64,000 nt of DNA. Source: Siphonodentalium dalli. Its lineage: Eukaryota > Mollusca > Scaphopoda > Gadilida > Siphonodentaliidae. The notes under the pieces are model-generated. The model made no database searches and was not told the DNA's origin. It saw only the letters and a list, made by a program, of their open reading frames with translations. Where the stretch lies: NCBI GenBank assembly GCA_032622095.1, contig CP136063.1:35442106-35506105 (forward strand), in the 5' to 3' direction. Shown piece after piece: positions 14,041-28,760 of this stretch. The position numbers and the translations under genes are program-made. Position 1 is the stretch's first letter, and the number at the start of each line of letters is the position of its first letter.

Positions 14041-17000
14041 ATGGCACATAATCATCATTTGTACCCGCCTTACTGAAAACCCGGACCAGTTGACCGTCGG
14101 TTGACCACCTACAGATATCATGGGGGGATGGCAAATAAGAAATCGACAAATTTTGAAGAAAATTTCGTATAGTTTGAACATTTTAGTGGCACAAGCTGTC
14201 GCTATATAGCCACATAATCATCATTTGTACCCGCCTTACTGAAAACCCGGACCAGTTGACCGTCGGTTGACCACCTACAGATATCATGGGGGGATGGCAA
14301 ATAAGAAATCGACAAATTTTGAAGGAAATTTCGTATAGTTTGAACATTTAGTGGCACAAGCTGTCGCTATATGGCCACATAATCATCATTTGTACCCGCC
14401 TTACTGAAAACCCGGACCAGTTGACCGTCGGTTGACCACCCACAGATATCCTGGGGGGATGGCAAATAAGGAATCGACAAATTTTGAAGGAAATTTCGTA
14501 TAGTTTGAACATTTAGTGGCACAAGCTGTCGCTATATGGCCACATAATCATCATTTGTACCCGCCTTACTGAAAATCCGGACCAGTTGACCGTCGGTTGA
14601 CCACCTACAGATATCATGGGGGGATGGCAAATAAGAAATCGACAAATTTTGAAGGAAATTTCGTATAGTTTGAACATTTAGTGGCACAAGCTGTCGCTAT
14701 ATGGCCACATAATCACCATTTGTACCCGCCTTACTGAAAACCCGGACCAGTTGACCGTCGGTTGACCACCCACAGATATCCTGGGGGGATGGCAAATAAG
14801 AAATCGACAAATTTTGAAGGAAATTTCGTATAGTTTGAACATTTAGTGGCACAAGCTGTCGCTATATGGCCACATACTCATCATTTGTACCCGCCTTACT
14901 GAAAACCCGGACAGTTGACCGTCGGTTGACCACCCACATATATCCTGGGAGGATGGCAAATAAGGAATCGACAAATTTTGAAGGAAATTTCGTATAGTTT
15001 GAGCATTTAGTGGCACAAGCTGTCGCTATATGGCCACATAATCATCATTTGTACCCGCCTTACTGAAAACCCGGACCAGTTGACCGTCGGTTGACCACCT
15101 ACAGATATCATGGGGGGATGGCAAATAAGAAATCGACAAATTTTGAAGGAAATTTCGTATAGTTTGAACATTTAGTGGCACAATCTGTCGCTATATGGCC
15201 ACATAATCACCATTTGTACCCGCCTTACTGAAAACCCGGACCAGTTGACCGTCGGTTGACCACCCACAGATATCCTGGGGGGATGGCAAATAAGAAATCG
15301 ACAAATTTTGAAGGAAATTTCGTATAGTTTGAACATTTAGTGGCACAAGCTGTCGCTATATGGCCACATAATGATCATTTGTACCCGCCTTACTGAAAAC
15401 CCGGACCAGTTGACCGTCGGTTGACCACCTACATATATCATGGGGGGATGGCAAATAAGAAATCGACAAATTTTGAAGGAAATTTCGTATAGTTTGAACA
15501 TTTAGTGGCACAAGCTGTCGCTATATGGCCACATAATCATCATTTGTACCCGCCTTACTGAAAACCCGGACCAGTTGACCGTCGGTTGACCACCTACAGA
15601 TATCATGGGGGGATGGCAAATAAGAAATCGACAAATTTTGAAGAAAATTTCGTATAGTTTGAACATTTGGTGGCACAAGCTGTCGCTATATGGCCACATA
15701 ATCATCATTTGTACCCGCCTTACTGAAAACCCGGACCAGTTGACCGTCGGTTGACCACCTACAGATATCATGCGGGGATGGCAAATAAGAAATCGACAAA
15801 TTTTGAAGGAAATTTCGTATAGTTTGAACATTTAGTGGCACAAGCTGTCGCTATATGGCCACATAATCACCATTTGCACCCGCCTTACTGAAAACCCGGA
15901 CCAGTTGACCGTCGGTTGACCACCCACAGATATCCTAGGGGATGGCAAATAAGAAATCGACAAATTTTGAAGGAAATTTCGTATAGTTTGAACATTTAGT
16001 GGCACAAGCTGTCGCTATATGGCCACATAATCATCATTTGTACCCGCGTTACTGAAAACCCGGACCAGTTGACCGTCGGTTGACCACCCACAGATATCCT
16101 GGGGGGGATGGCAAATAAGAAATCGACAAATTTTGAAGGAAATTTCGTATAGTTTGAACATTTAGTGGCACAAGCTGTCGCTATATGGCCACATAATCAT
16201 CATTTGTACCCGCCTTACTGAAAACCCGGACCAGTTGACCGTCGGTTGACCACCCACAGATATCCTGGGGGGATGGCACATAAGGAATAGACAAATTTTG
16301 AAGGAAATTTCGTATAGTTTGAACATTTAGTGGCACAAGCTGTCGCTATATGGCACATAATCATCATTTGTACCCGCCTTACTGAAAACCCGGACCAGTT
16401 GACCGTCGGTTGACCACCTACAGATATCATGGGGGGATGGCAAATAAGAAATCGACAAATTTTGAAGAAAATTTCGTATAGTTTGAACATTTAGTGGCAC
16501 AAGCTGTCGCTATATAGCCACATAATCATCATTTGTACCCGCCTTACTGAAAACCCGGACCAGTTGACCGTCGGTTGACCACCTACAGATATCATGGGGG
16601 GATGGCAAATAAGAAATCGACAAATTTTGAAGGAAATTTCGTATAGTTTGAACATTTAGTGGCACAAGCTGTCGCTATATGGCCACATAATCACCATTTG
16701 TACCCGCCTTACTGAAAACCCGGACCAGTTGACCGTCGGTTGACCACCCACAGATATCCTGGGGGGATGGCAAATAAGAAATCGACAAATTTTGAAGGAA
16801 ATTTCGTATAGTTTGAACATTTAGTGGCACAAGCTGTCGCTATATGGCCACATACTCATCATTTGTACCCGCCTTACTGAAAACCCGGACAGTTGACCGT
16901 CGGTTGACCACCCACATATATCCTGGGAGGATGGAAATAAGGAATCGACAAATTTTGAAGGAAATTTCGTATAGTTTGAGCATTTAGTGGCACAAGCTGT

Positions 17001-18600
17001 CGCTATATGGCCACATAATCATCATTTGTACCCGCCTTACTGAAAACCCGGACCAGTTGACCGTCGGTTGACCACCTACAGATATCATGGGGGGATGGCA
17101 AATAAGAAATCGACAAATTTTGAAGGAAATTTCGTATAGTTTGAACATTTAGTGGCACAATCTGTCGCTATATGGCCACATAATCACCATTTGTACCCGC
17201 CTTACTGAAAACCCGGACCAGTTGACCGTCGGTTGACCACCCACAGATATCCTGGGGGGATGGCAAATAAGAAATCGACAAATTTTGAAGGAAATTTCGT
17301 ATAGTTTGAACATTTAGTGGCACAAGCTGTCGCTATATGGCCACATAATGATCATTTGTACCCGCCTTACTGAAAACCCGGACCAGTTGACCGTCGGTTG
17401 ACCACCTACATATATCATGGGGGGATGGCAAATAAGAAATCGACAAATTTTGAAGGAAATTTCGTATAGTTTGAACATTTAGTGGCACAAGCTGTCGCTA
17501 TATGGCCACATAATCATCATTTGTACCCGCCTTACTGAAAACCCGGACCAGTTGACCGTCGGTTGACCACCTACAGATATCATGGGGGGATGGCAAATAA
17601 GAAATCGACAAATTTTGAAGAAAATTTCGTATAGTTTGAACATTTGGTGGCACAAGCTGTCGCTATATGGCCACATAATCATCATTTGTACCCGCCTTAC
17701 TGAAAACCCGGACCAGTTGACCGTCGGTTGACCACCTACAGATATCATGCGGGGATGGCAAATAAGAAATCGACAAATTTTGAAGGAAATTTCGTATAGT
17801 TTGAACATTTAGTGGCACAAGCTGTCGCTATATGGCCACATAATCACCATTTGCACCCGCCTTACTGAAAACCCGGACCAGTTGACCGTCGGTTGACCAC
17901 CCACAGATATCCTAGGGGATGGCAAATAAGAAATCGACAAATTTTGAAGGAAATTTCGTATAGTTTGAACATTTAGTGGCACAAGCTGTCGCTATATGGC
18001 CACATAATCATCATTTGTACCCGCGTTACTGAAAACCCGGACCAGTTGACCGTCGGTTGACCACCCACAGATATCCTGGGGGGGATGGCAAATAAGAAAT
18101 CGACAAATTTTGAAGGAAATTTCGTATAGTTTGAACATTTAGTGGCACAAGCTGTCGCTATATGGCCACATAATCATCATTTGTACCCGCCTTACTGAAA
18201 ACCCGGACCAGTTGACCGTCGGTTGACCACCCACAGATATCCTGGGGGGGGTGGCACATAAGGAATCGACAAATTTTGAAGGAAATTTCGTATAGTTTGA
18301 ACATTTAGTGGCACAAGCTGTCGCTATATGGCACATAATCATCATTTGTACCCGCCTTACTGAAAACCCGGACCAGTTGACCGTCGGTTGACCACCTACA
18401 GATATCATGGGGGGATGGCAAATAAGAAATCGACAAATTTTGAAGAAAATTTCGTATAGTTTGAACATTTAGTGGCACAAGCTGTCGCTATATAGCCACA
18501 TAATCATCATTTGTACCCGCCTTACTGAAAACCCGGACCAGTTGACCGTCGGTTGACCACCTACAGATATCATGGGGGGATGGCAAATAAGAAATCGACA
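14041..18600 (+). repeat. 12-mer higher-order repeat (~1,978 bp)
   Basis: Shared private variants lie about 1,977-1,978 bp apart. They are CACATATATCCTGGGAGG (14,933 and 16,911), CATGCGGGGATGG (15,770 and 17,748), CCTAGGGGATGG (15,935 and 17,912) and the 1-bp deletion TATGGCACATAATC (16,351 and 18,328). A third TATGGCACATAATC lies 2,310 bp (14 monomers) upstream at 14,041, so the period changed during amplification. Confidence 0.8.
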
Positions 18601-21376
18601 AATTTTGAAGGAAATTTCGTATAGTTTGAACATTTAGTGGCACAAGTTGTCGCTATATGGCCACATAATCATCATTTGTACCCGCCTTACTGAAAACCCG
18701 GACCAGTTGACCGTCGGTTGACCACCTACAGATATCATGGGGGATGGCAAATAAGAAATCGACAAATTTTGAAGGAAATTTCGTATAGTTTGAACATTTA
18801 GTGGCACAAGCTGTCGCTATATGGCCACATAATCACCATTTGTACCCGCCTTACTGAAAACCCTGACCAGTTGACCGTCGGTTGACCACCCACAGATATC
18901 CTGGGGGGATGGCAAATAAGAAATCGACAAATTTTGAAGGAAATTTCGTATAGTTTGAACATTTAGTGGCACAAGCTGTCGCTATATGGCCACATACTCA
19001 TCATTTGTACCCGCCTTACTGAAAACCCGGACAGTTGACCGTCGGTTGACCAACCACAGATATCCTGGGAGGATGGCAAATAAGGAATCGACAAATTTTG
19101 AAGGAAATTTCGAATAGTTTGAGCATTTAGTGGCACAAGCTGTCGCTATATGGCCACATAATCATCATTTGTACCCGCCTTACTGAAAATCCGGACCAGT
19201 TGACCGTCGGTTGACCACCTACAGATATCATGGGGGGGATGGCAAATAAGAAATCGACAAATTTTGAAGGAAATTTCGTATAGTTTGAACATTTAGTGGC
19301 ACAATCTGTCGCTATATGGCCACATAATCACCATTTGTACCCGCCTTACTGAAAACCCGGACCAGTTGACCGTCGGTTGACCACCCACAGATATCCTGGG
19401 GGGATGGCAAATAAGAAATCGACAAATTTTGAAGGAAATTTCGTATAGTTTGAACATTTAGTGGCACAAGCTGTCGCTATATGGCCACATAATGATCATT
19501 TGTACCCGCCTTACTGAAAACCCGGGCCAGTTGACCGTCGGTTGACCACCTACATATATCATGGGGGGATGGCAAATAAGAAATCGACAAATTTTGAAGG
19601 AAATTTCGTATAGTTTGAACATTTAGTGGCACAAGCTGTCGCTATATGGCCACATAATCATCATTTGTACCCGCCTTACTGAAAACCCGGACCAGTTGAC
19701 CGTCGGTTGACCACCTACAGATATCATGGGGGGATGGCAAATAAGAAATCGACAAATTTTGAAGGAAATTTCGTATAGTTTGAACATTTTGTGGCACAAG
19801 CTGTCGCTATATGGCCACATAATCATCATTTGTACCCGCCTTACTGAAAACCCGGACCAGTTGACCGTCGGTTGACCACCTACAGATATCATGGGGGGAT
19901 GGCAAATAAGAAATCGACAAATTTGGAAGAAAATTTCGTATAGTTTGAACATTTAGTGGCACAAGTTGTCGCTATATGGCCACATAATCATCATTTGTAC
20001 CCGCCTTACTGAAAACCCGGACCAGTTGACCGTCGGTTGACCACCTACAGATATCATGGGGGGATGGCAAATAAGAAATCGACAAATTTTGAAGGAAATT
20101 TCGTATAGTTTGAACATTTAGTGGCACAAGCTGTCGCTATATGGCCACATAATCACCATTTGTACCCGCCTTACTGAAAACCCGGACCAGTTGACCGTCG
20201 GTTGACCACCCACAGATATCCTGGGGGGATGGCAAATAAGAAATCGACAAATTTTGAAGGAAATTTCGTATAGTTTGAACATTTAGTGGCACAAGCTGTC
20301 GCTATATGGCCACATACTCATCATTTGTACCCGCCTTACTGAAAACCCGGACAGTTGACCGTCGGTTGACCACCCACAGATATCCCGGGAGGATGGCAAA
20401 TAAGAAATCGACAAATTTTGAAGGAAATTTCGTATAGTTTGAGCATTTAGTGGCACAAGCTGTCGCTATATGGCCACATAATCATCATTTGTACCCGCCT
20501 TACTGAAAACCCGGACCAGTTGACCGTCGGTTGACCACCTACAGATATCATGGGGGGATGGCAAATAAGAAATCGACAAATTTTGAAGGAAATTTCGTAT
20601 AGTTTGAACATTTAGTGGCACAATCTGTCGCTATATGGCCACATAATCACCATTTGTACCCGCCTTACTGAAAACCCGGACCAGTTGACCGTCGGTTGAC
20701 CACCCACAGATATCCTGGGGGGATGGCAAATAAGAAATCGACAAATTTTGAAGGAAATTTCGTATAGTTTGAACATTTAGTGGCACAAGCTGTCGCTATA
20801 TGGCCACATAATGATCATTTGTACCCGCCTTACTGAAAACCCGGACCAGTTGACCGTCGGATGACCACCTACATATATCATGGGGGGATGGCAAATAAGA
20901 AATCGACAAATTTTGAAGGAAATTTCGTATAGTTTGAACATTTAGTGGCACAAGCTGTCGCTATATGGCCACATAATCATCATTTGTACCCGCCTTTCTG
21001 AAAACCCGGACCAGTTGACCTTCGGTTGACCACCTACAGATATCATGGGGGGATGGCAAATAAGAAATCGACAAATTTTGAAGAAAATTTCGTATAGTTT
21101 GAACATTTAGTGGCACAAGCTGTCGCTATATGGCCACATAATCATCATTTGTACCCGCCTTTCTGAAAACCCGGACCAGTTGACCGTCGGTTGACCACCT
21201 ACAGATATCATGGGGGGATGGCAAATAAGAAATCGACACATTTTGAAGAAAATTTCGTATAGTTTGAACATTTTGTGGCACAAGCTGTCGCTATATGGCC
21301 ACATAATCATCATTTGTACCCGCCTTACTGAAAACCCGGACCAGTTGCCCGTCGGTTGACCACCTACAGATATCAT

Positions 21377-21392
21377 GGGGGGGGGGGGGGGG
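21377..21392 (+). repeat. G16 expansion inside a satellite monomer
   Basis: The monomer G-run, normally 5-7 bases, is 16 G long here and is followed by TGGC. The flanking monomers are otherwise ordinary. Replication slippage or assembly/base-calling error could both explain it. Confidence 0.9.
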
Positions 21393-23639
21393 TGGCAAAT
21401 AAGATATCGACAATTTTTGAAGGAAATTTCGTATAGTTTGAACATTTAGTGGCACAAGCTGTCGCTATATGGCCACATAATCACCATTTGTACCCGCCTT
21501 ACTGAAAACCCGGACCAGTTGACCGTCGGTTGACCACCCACAGATATCCTGGGGGGATGGCAAATAAGAAATCGACAAATTTTGAAGGAAATTTCGTATA
21601 GTTTGAACATTTAGTGGCACAAGCTGTCGCTATATGGCCACATAATCATCATTTGTACCCGCCTTACTGAAAATCCGGACCAGTTGACCGTCGGTTGACC
21701 ACCTACAGATATCATGGGGGGATGGCAAATAAGAAATCGACAAATTTTGAAGGAAATTTCGTATAGTTTGAACATTTAGTGGCACAAGTTGTCGCTATAT
21801 GGCCACATAATCACCATTTGTACCCGCCTTACTGAAAACCCGGACCAGTTGACCGTCGGTTGACCACCCACAGATATCCTGGGGGGATGGCAAATAAGGA
21901 ATCGACAAATTTTGACGGAAATTTCGTATAGTTTGAACATTTAGTGGCACAAGCTGTCGCTATATGGCCACATAATCATCATTTGTACCCGCCTTACTGA
22001 AAACCCGGAACAGTTGACCGTCGGTTGACCACCCACAGATATCCTGGGGGGATGGCAAATAAGGAATCGACAAATTTTGACGGAAATTTCGTATAGTTTG
22101 AACATTTAGTGGCACAAGCTGTCGCTATATGGCCACATAATCATCATTTGTACCCGCCTTACTGAAAACCCGGACCAGTTGACCGTCGGTTGACCACCTA
22201 CAGATATCATGGGGGATGGCAAATAAGAAATCGACAAATTTTGAAGGAAATTTCGTATAGTTTGAACATTTAGTGGCACAAGCTGTCGCTATATGGCCAC
22301 ATAATCATCATTTGTACCCGCCTTACTGAAAACCCGGACCAGTTGACCGTCGGTTGACCAGCTACAGATATCATGGGGGGATGGCAAATAAGAAATCGAC
22401 AAATTTTGAAGAAAATTTCGTATAGTTTGACCATTTAGTGGCACAAACTGTCGCTATATGGCCACATAATCACCATTTGTACCCGCCTTACTGAAACCCC
22501 GGACCAGTTGACCGTCGGTTGAACAACTACAGATATCATGGGGGGATGGCAAATAAGAAATCGACAAATTTTGAAGGAAATTTCGTATAGTTTGAACATT
22601 TAGTGGCACAAGCTGTCGCTATATGGTCACATAATCACCATTTGTACCCGCCTTACTGAAAATCCGGACCAGTTGACCGTCGGTTGACCACCCACAGATA
22701 TCCTGGGGGGATGGCAAATAAGAAATCGACAAATTTTGAAGGAAATTTCGTATAGTTTGAACATTTAGTGGCACAAGCTGTCGCTATATGGCCACATAAT
22801 CATCATTTGTACCCGCCTTACTGAAAACCCGGACAGTTGACCGTCGGTTGACCACCCACAGATATCCTGGGAGGATGGCAAATAAGGAATCGACAAATTT
22901 TGTAGGAAATTTCGTATAGTTTGAACATTTAGTGGCACAAGCTGTCGCTATATGGCCACATAATCATCATTTGTACCCGCCTTACTGAAAACCCGGACCA
23001 GTTGACCGTCGGTTGACCACCTACAGATATCATGGGGGATGGCAAATAAGAAATCGACAAATTTTGAAGGAAATTTCGTATAGTTTGAACATTTAGTGGC
23101 ACAAGCTGTCGCTACATAGCCACATACTCATCATTTGTACCCGCCTTACTGAAAACCCGGACCAGTTGACCGTCGGTTGACCACCTACAGATATCATGGG
23201 GGGATGGCAAATAAGAAATCGACAAATTTTGAAGGAAATTTCGTATAGTTTGAACATTTAGTGGCACAAGCTGTCGCTATGTGGCCACATAATCATCATT
23301 TGTACCCGCCTTACTGAAAACCCGGACCAGTTGACCGTCGGTTGACCACCTACAGATATCATGGGGGGATGGCAAATAAGAAATCGACAAATTTTAAAGA
23401 AAATTTCGTATAGTTTGAACATTTAGTGGCACAAGCTGTCGCTATATGGCCACATAATCATCATTTGTACCCGCCTTACTGAAAACCCGGACCAGTTGAC
23501 CGTCGGTTGACCACCTACAGATATCATGGGGGGATGGCAAATAAGAAATCGACAAATTTTGAAGGAAATTTCGTATAGTTTGAACATTTAGTGGCACAAG
23601 CTGTCGCTATATGGCCACATAATCATCATTTGTACCCGC

Positions 23640-26600
23640 GTTACTGAAAACCCGGACCAGTTGATCGTCGGTTGACCACCCACATATATCCTGGGGGGAT
23701 GGCAACTAAGGAATCGACAAATTTTGAAGGAAATTTCGTATAGTTTGAACATTTAGTGGCACAAGCTGTCGCTATATGGCCACATAATCATCATTTGTAC
23801 CCGCCTTACTGAAAACCCGGACCAGTTGACCGTCGGTTGACCACCTACAGATATCATGGGGGATGGCAAATAAGAAATCGACAAATTTTGAAGAAAATTT
23901 CGTATAGTTTGAACATTTAGTGGCACAAGCTGTCGCTATATGGCCACATAATCATCATTTGTACCCGCCTTACTGAAAACCCGGACCAGTTGACCGTCGG
24001 TTGACCACCTACAGATATCATGGGGGGATGGCAAATAAGAAATCGACAAATTTTGAAGGAAATTTCGTATAGTTTGAACATTTAGAGGCACAAGCTGTCG
24101 CTATATGGCCACATAATCATCATTTGTACCCGCCTTACTGAAAACCCGGACCAGTTGACCGTCGGTTGACCACCTGCAGATATCATGGGGGGATGGCAAA
24201 TAAGAAATCGACAAATTTTGAAGAAAATTTCGTATAGTTTGAACATTTAGTGGCACAAGCTGTCGCTATATGGCCACATAATCATCATTTGTACCCGCCT
24301 TACTGAAAACCCGGACCAGTTGACCGTCGGTTGACCACCTACAGATATCATGGGGGGATGGCAAATAAGAAATCGACAAATTTTGAAGGAAATTTCGTAT
24401 AGTTTGAACATTTAGTGGCACAAGCTGTCGCTATATGGCCACATAATCATCATTTGTACCCGCCTTACTGAAAACCCGGAACAGTTGACCGTCGGTTGGC
24501 CACCTACAGATATCATGGGGGGATGGCAAATAAGAAATCGACAAATTTTGAAGGAAATTTCGTATAGTTTGAACATTTAGTGGCACAAGCTGTCGCTATA
24601 TGGCCACATAATCACCATTTGTACCCGCCTTACTGAAAACCCGGACCAGTTGACTGTCGGTTGACCACCTACAGATATCCTGGGGGGATGGCAAATAAGA
24701 AATCGACAAATTTTGAAGGAAATTTCGTATAGTTTGAACATTTAGTGGCACAAGCTGTCGCTATATGGCCACATAATCATCATTTGTACCCGCGTTACTG
24801 AAAACCCGGACCAGTTGACCGTCGGTTGACCACCCACATATATCCTGGGGGGATGGCAACTAAGGAATCGACAAATTTTGAAGGAAATTTCGTATAGTTT
24901 GAACATTTAGTGGCACAAGCTGTCGCTATATGGCCACGTAATCATCATTTGTACCCGCCTTACTGAAAACCCGGACCAGTTGACCGTCGGTTGACCAGCT
25001 ACATATATCATGGGGGGATGGCAAATAAGAAATCGACAAATTTTGAAGGAAATTTCGTATAGTTTGAACATTTAGTGGCACAAGCTGTCGCTATATGGCC
25101 ACATAATCATCATTTGTACCCGCCTTACTGAAAACCCGGACCAGTTGACCGTCGGTTGACCACCTACAGATATCATGGGGGGATGGCAAATAAGAAATCG
25201 ACAAATTTTGAAGGAAATTTCGTATAGTTTGAACATTTAGTGGCACAAGCTGTCGCTATATGGCCACATAATCACCATTTCTACCCGCATTACTGAAAAC
25301 CCGGACCAGTTGACCATCGGTTGACCACCTACAGATATCATGGGGGGATGGCAAATAAGAAATCGACAAATTTTGAAGGAAATTTCGTATAATTTGAACA
25401 TTTAGTGGCACAAGCTGTCGCTATATGGCCACATAATCACCATTTGTACCCGCCTTACTGAAAACCCGGAACAGTTGACCGTCGGTTGACCACCTATAGA
25501 TATCATGGGGGGATGGCAAATAAGAAATCGACAAATTTTGAAGGAAATTTCGTATAGTTTGAACATTTAGTGGCACAAGCTGTCGCTATATGGCCACATA
25601 ATCACCATTTGTACCCGCCTTACTGAAAACCCGGACCAGTTGACCGTCGGTTGACCACCCAGAGATATCCTGGGGGGATGGCAAATAAGAAATCGACAAA
25701 TTTTGAAGAAAATTTCGTATAGTTTGAACATTTAGTGGCACAAGCTGTCGCTATATGGCCACATAATCATCATTTGTACCCGCCTTACTGAAAACCCGGA
25801 CCAGTTGACCGTCGGTTGACCACCTACAGATATCATGGGGGGATGGCAAATAAGAAATCGACAAATTTTGAAGGAAATTTCGTATAGTTTGAACATTTAG
25901 TGGCACAAGCTGTCGCTATATGGCCACATAATCACCATTTGTACCCGCCTTACTGAAAACCCGGACCAGTTGACCGTCGGTTGACCACCCACAGATATCC
26001 TGGGGGATGGCAAATAAGAAATCGACAAATTTTGAAGAAAATTTCGTATAGTTTGAACATTTAGTGGCACAAGCTGTCGCTATATGGCCACATAATCATC
26101 ATTTGTACCCGCCTTACTGAAAACCCGGACCAGTTGACCGTCGGTTGACCACCTACAGATATCATGGGGGGATGGCAAATAAGAAATCGACAAATTTTGA
26201 AGGAAATTTCGTATAGTTTGAACATTTAGTGGCACAAGCTGTCGCTATATGGCCACATAATCACCATTTGTACCCGCCTTACTGAAAACCCGGACCAGTT
26301 GACTGTCGGTTGACCACCCACAGATATCCTGGGGGGATGGCAAATAAGAAATCGACAAATTTTGAAGGAAATTTCGTATAGTTTGAACATTTAGTGGCAC
26401 AAGCTGTCGCTATATGGCCACATAATCATCATTTGTACCCGCGTTACTGAAAACCCGGACCAGTTGATCGTCGGTTGACCACCCACATATATCCTGGGGG
26501 GATGGCAACTAAGGAATCGACAAATTTTGAAGGAAATTTCGTATAGTTTGAACATTTAGTGGCACAAGCTGTCGCTATATGGCCACATAATCATCATTTG

Positions 26601-28760
26601 TACCCGCCTTACTGAAAACCCGGACCAGTTGACCGTCGGTTGACCACCTACAGATATCATGGGGGATGGCAAATAAGAAATCGACAAATTTTGAAGAAAA
26701 TTTCGTATAGTTTGAACATTTAGTGGCACAAGCTGTCGCTATATGGCCACATAATCATCATTTGTACCCGCCTTACTGAAAACCCGGACCAGTTGACCGT
26801 CGGTTGACCACCTACAGATATCATGGGGGGATGGCAAATAAGAAATCGACAAATTTTGAAGGAAATTTCGTATAGTTTGAACATTTAGAGGCACAAGCTG
26901 TCGCTATATGGCCACATAATCATCATTTGTACCCGCCTTACTGAAAACCCGGACCAGTTGACCGTCGGTTGACCACCTGCAGATATCATGGGGGGATGGC
27001 AAATAAGAAATCGACAAATTTTGAAGAAAATTTCGTATAGTTTGAACATTTAGTGGCACAAGCTGTCGCTATATGGCCACATAATCATCATTTGTACCCG
27101 CCTTACTGAAAACCCGGACCAGTTGACCGTCGGTTGACCACCTACAGATATCATGGGGGGATGGCAAATAAGAAATCGACAAATTTTGAAGGAAATTTCG
27201 TATAGTTTGAACATTTAGTGGCACAAGCTGTCGCTATATGGCCACATAATCATCATTTGTACCCGCCTTACTGAAAACCCGGAACAGTTGACCGTCGGTT
27301 GGCCACCTACAGATATCATGGGGGGATGGCAAATAAGAAATCGACAAATTTTGAAGGAAATTTCGTATAGTTTGAACATTTAGTGGCACAAGCTGTCGCT
27401 ATATGGCCACATAATCACCATTTGTACCCGCCTTACTGAAAACCCGGACCAGTTGACTGTCGGTTGACCACCTACAGATATCCTGGGGGGATGGCAAATA
27501 AGAAATCGACAAATTTTGAAGGAAATTTCGTATAGTTTGAACATTTAGTGGCACAAGCTGTCGCTATATGGCCACATAATCATCATTTGTACCCGCGTTA
27601 CTGAAAACCCGGACCAGTTGACCGTCGGTTGACCACCCACATATATCCTGGGGGGATGGCAACTAAGGAATCGACAAATTTTGAAGGAAATTTCGTATAG
27701 TTTGAACATTTAGTGGCACAAGCTGTCGCTATATGGCCACGTAATCATCATTTGTACCCGCCTTACTGAAAACCCGGACCAGTTGACCGTCGGTTGACCA
27801 GCTACATATATCATGGGGGGATGGCAAATAAGAAATCGACAAATTTTGAAGGAAATTTCGTATAGTTTGAACATTTAGTGGCACAAGCTGTCGCTATATG
27901 GCCACATAATCATCATTTGTACCCGCCTTACTGAAAACCCGGACCAGTTGACCGTCGGTTGACCACCTACAGATATCATGGGGGGATGGCAAATAAGAAA
28001 TCGACAAATTTTGAAGGAAATTTCGTATAGTTTGAACATTTAGTGGCACAAGCTGTCGCTATATGGCCACATAATCACCATTTCTACCCGCATTACTGAA
28101 AACCCGGACCAGTTGACCATCGGTTGACCACCTACAGATATCATGGGGGGATGGCAAATAAGAAATCGACAAATTTTGAAGGAAATTTCGTATAATTTGA
28201 ACATTTAGTGGCACAAGCTGTCGCTATATGGCCACATAATCACCATTTGTACCCGCCTTACTGAAAACCCGGAACAGTTGACCGTCGGTTGACCACCTAT
28301 AGATATCATGGGGGGATGGCAAATAAGAAATCGACAAATTTTGAAGGAAATTTCGTATAGTTTGAACATTTAGTGGCACAAGCTGTCGCTATATGGCCAC
28401 ATAATCACCATTTGTACCCGCCTTACTGAAAACCCGGACCAGTTGACCGTCGGTTGACCACCCAGAGATATCCTGGGGGGATGGCAAATAAGAAATCGAC
28501 AAATTTTGAAGAAAATTTCGTATAGTTTGAACATTTAGTGGCACAAGCTGTCGCTATATGGCCACATAATCATCATTTGTACCCGCCTTACTGAAAACCC
28601 GGACCAGTTGACCGTCGGTTGACCACCTACAGATATCATGGGGGGATGGCAAATAAGAAATCGACAAATTTTGAAGGAAATTTCGTATAGTTTGAACATT
28701 TAGTGGCACAAGCTGTCGCTATATGGCCACATAATCACCATTTGTACCCGCCTTACTGAA
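23640..28760 (+). repeat. 17-mer higher-order repeat, two copies (~2,803 bp)
   Basis: Variants at 23,664 and 26,467 (GTTGATCGTCGG), 24,172 and 26,975 (CACCTGCAGATATC), 24,479 and 27,282 (AACAGTTGACC), 25,280 and 28,083 (TTCTACCCGCATTAC) and 25,658 and 28,461 (CCAGAGATATCC) are all 2,803 bp apart. The copies diverge after about 25,970 and 28,770. Confidence 0.85.

Noticed and set aside
2305-21445. ORFs of about 72-112 codons throughout the satellite (mostly minus strand)
   Set aside because: They are one- or two-monomer readings of the same 165-bp satellite, arising because 165 is divisible by three; no domain, and frames are broken in many units.
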